From: CAYUQT01 sp964596165
GTDB lineage: Bacteria; Planctomycetota; Phycisphaerae; UBA1845; JAFGLZ01
DNA length: 5,294 bases
NCBI GenBank assembly: GCA_964596165.1
Contig: CAZQTW010000140.1
Location: forward strand, 1 to 5,294
Direction of reading: 5' to 3'
This document shows, one piece after another, positions 5,251-5,294 of this stretch; positions within the stretch are counted from its first letter, which is position 1, and every line of letters starts with the position of its first letter. The notes beneath the pieces were generated by a model. The model had not been told where the DNA came from. It did no database searches and was given only the letters and a program-made list of their open reading frames with translations. The position numbers and the translations under genes are program-made.

Positions 5251-5294
5251 TCGCGCCTTCGCGTGAGGTGCTAATGTCTCACCCGAAGGCGCGA
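5251..5294. repeat. Strong palindromic repeat upstream of ruvB, at the window edge
   Basis: TCGCGCCTTCGCGTGAG (5251-5267) and CTCACCCGAAGGCGCGA (5278-5294) form a 17-bp inverted repeat with one mismatch and a 10-nt loop. The preceding bases TTTCGCGTTCT (5241-5250 and next) partly echo the arm. The stem is GC-rich with no clear T-run, so it is more like a dispersed REP unit than an intrinsic terminator, though it could end a transcript arriving from the right. It is unlike the other two repeat families here and may continue beyond the window. Confidence 0.7.

Overview
The window looks like chromosomal DNA from a planctomycete, most likely Pirellulales-like or a related metagenomic genome. This is inferred from the mix of an exo-sialidase (BNR/Asp-box) secreted protein, a degenerate STAS protein, a very small BON protein, a RuvB of the type seen in that phylum, RHS (YD-repeat) sequence, and many short palindromic intergenic repeats whose chance translation contains 'GDKRCQEPF'. 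No rRNA, tRNA, CRISPR array, transposase or phage gene was seen.

Layout, left to right. Positions 1-327 (minus) hold the 5'-truncated remnant of an RHS/YD-repeat gene that runs off the left edge. Its open frame stops exactly inside a 21-bp perfect inverted repeat (element A, 319-380). Next come two minus-strand genes joined by a TAATG overlap: an unrecognised 124-aa protein (745-1119) and a 119-aa protein with the SseB C-terminal fold (386-745). A second copy of the palindrome (element B, 1161-1253), with an added tandem array of its right end (to 1288), closes this cassette. From 1290 to 2492 (minus) lies a secreted sialidase-like gene broken by one in-frame TAG at 1557-1559. Its 3' end reads into element B and its start codon abuts a different repeat cluster (2498-2646). 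About 560 bp without a convincing gene follow.

The right half is more ordinary: a BON-domain protein (3208-3435, plus), a STAS-domain protein (3529-3906, minus), and a complete ruvB (4064-5098, minus) with a candidate extended -10 promoter. A strong 17-bp hairpin repeat (5251-5294) sits at the right edge.

The left 2.6 kb reads as an accessory, decaying region shaped by palindromic repeats: a decapitated RHS gene, an orphan immunity-like gene pair bracketed by two copies of one repeat, and a sialidase hemmed in by repeats and carrying a nonsense codon. The right 2 kb is conserved housekeeping or stress-type content. The most interesting idea is that the repeat-bracketed gene pair is an orphan immunity module from a polymorphic RHS toxin locus, and that the palindromes mark its recombination boundaries. 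This is inference and has not been tested by searches.
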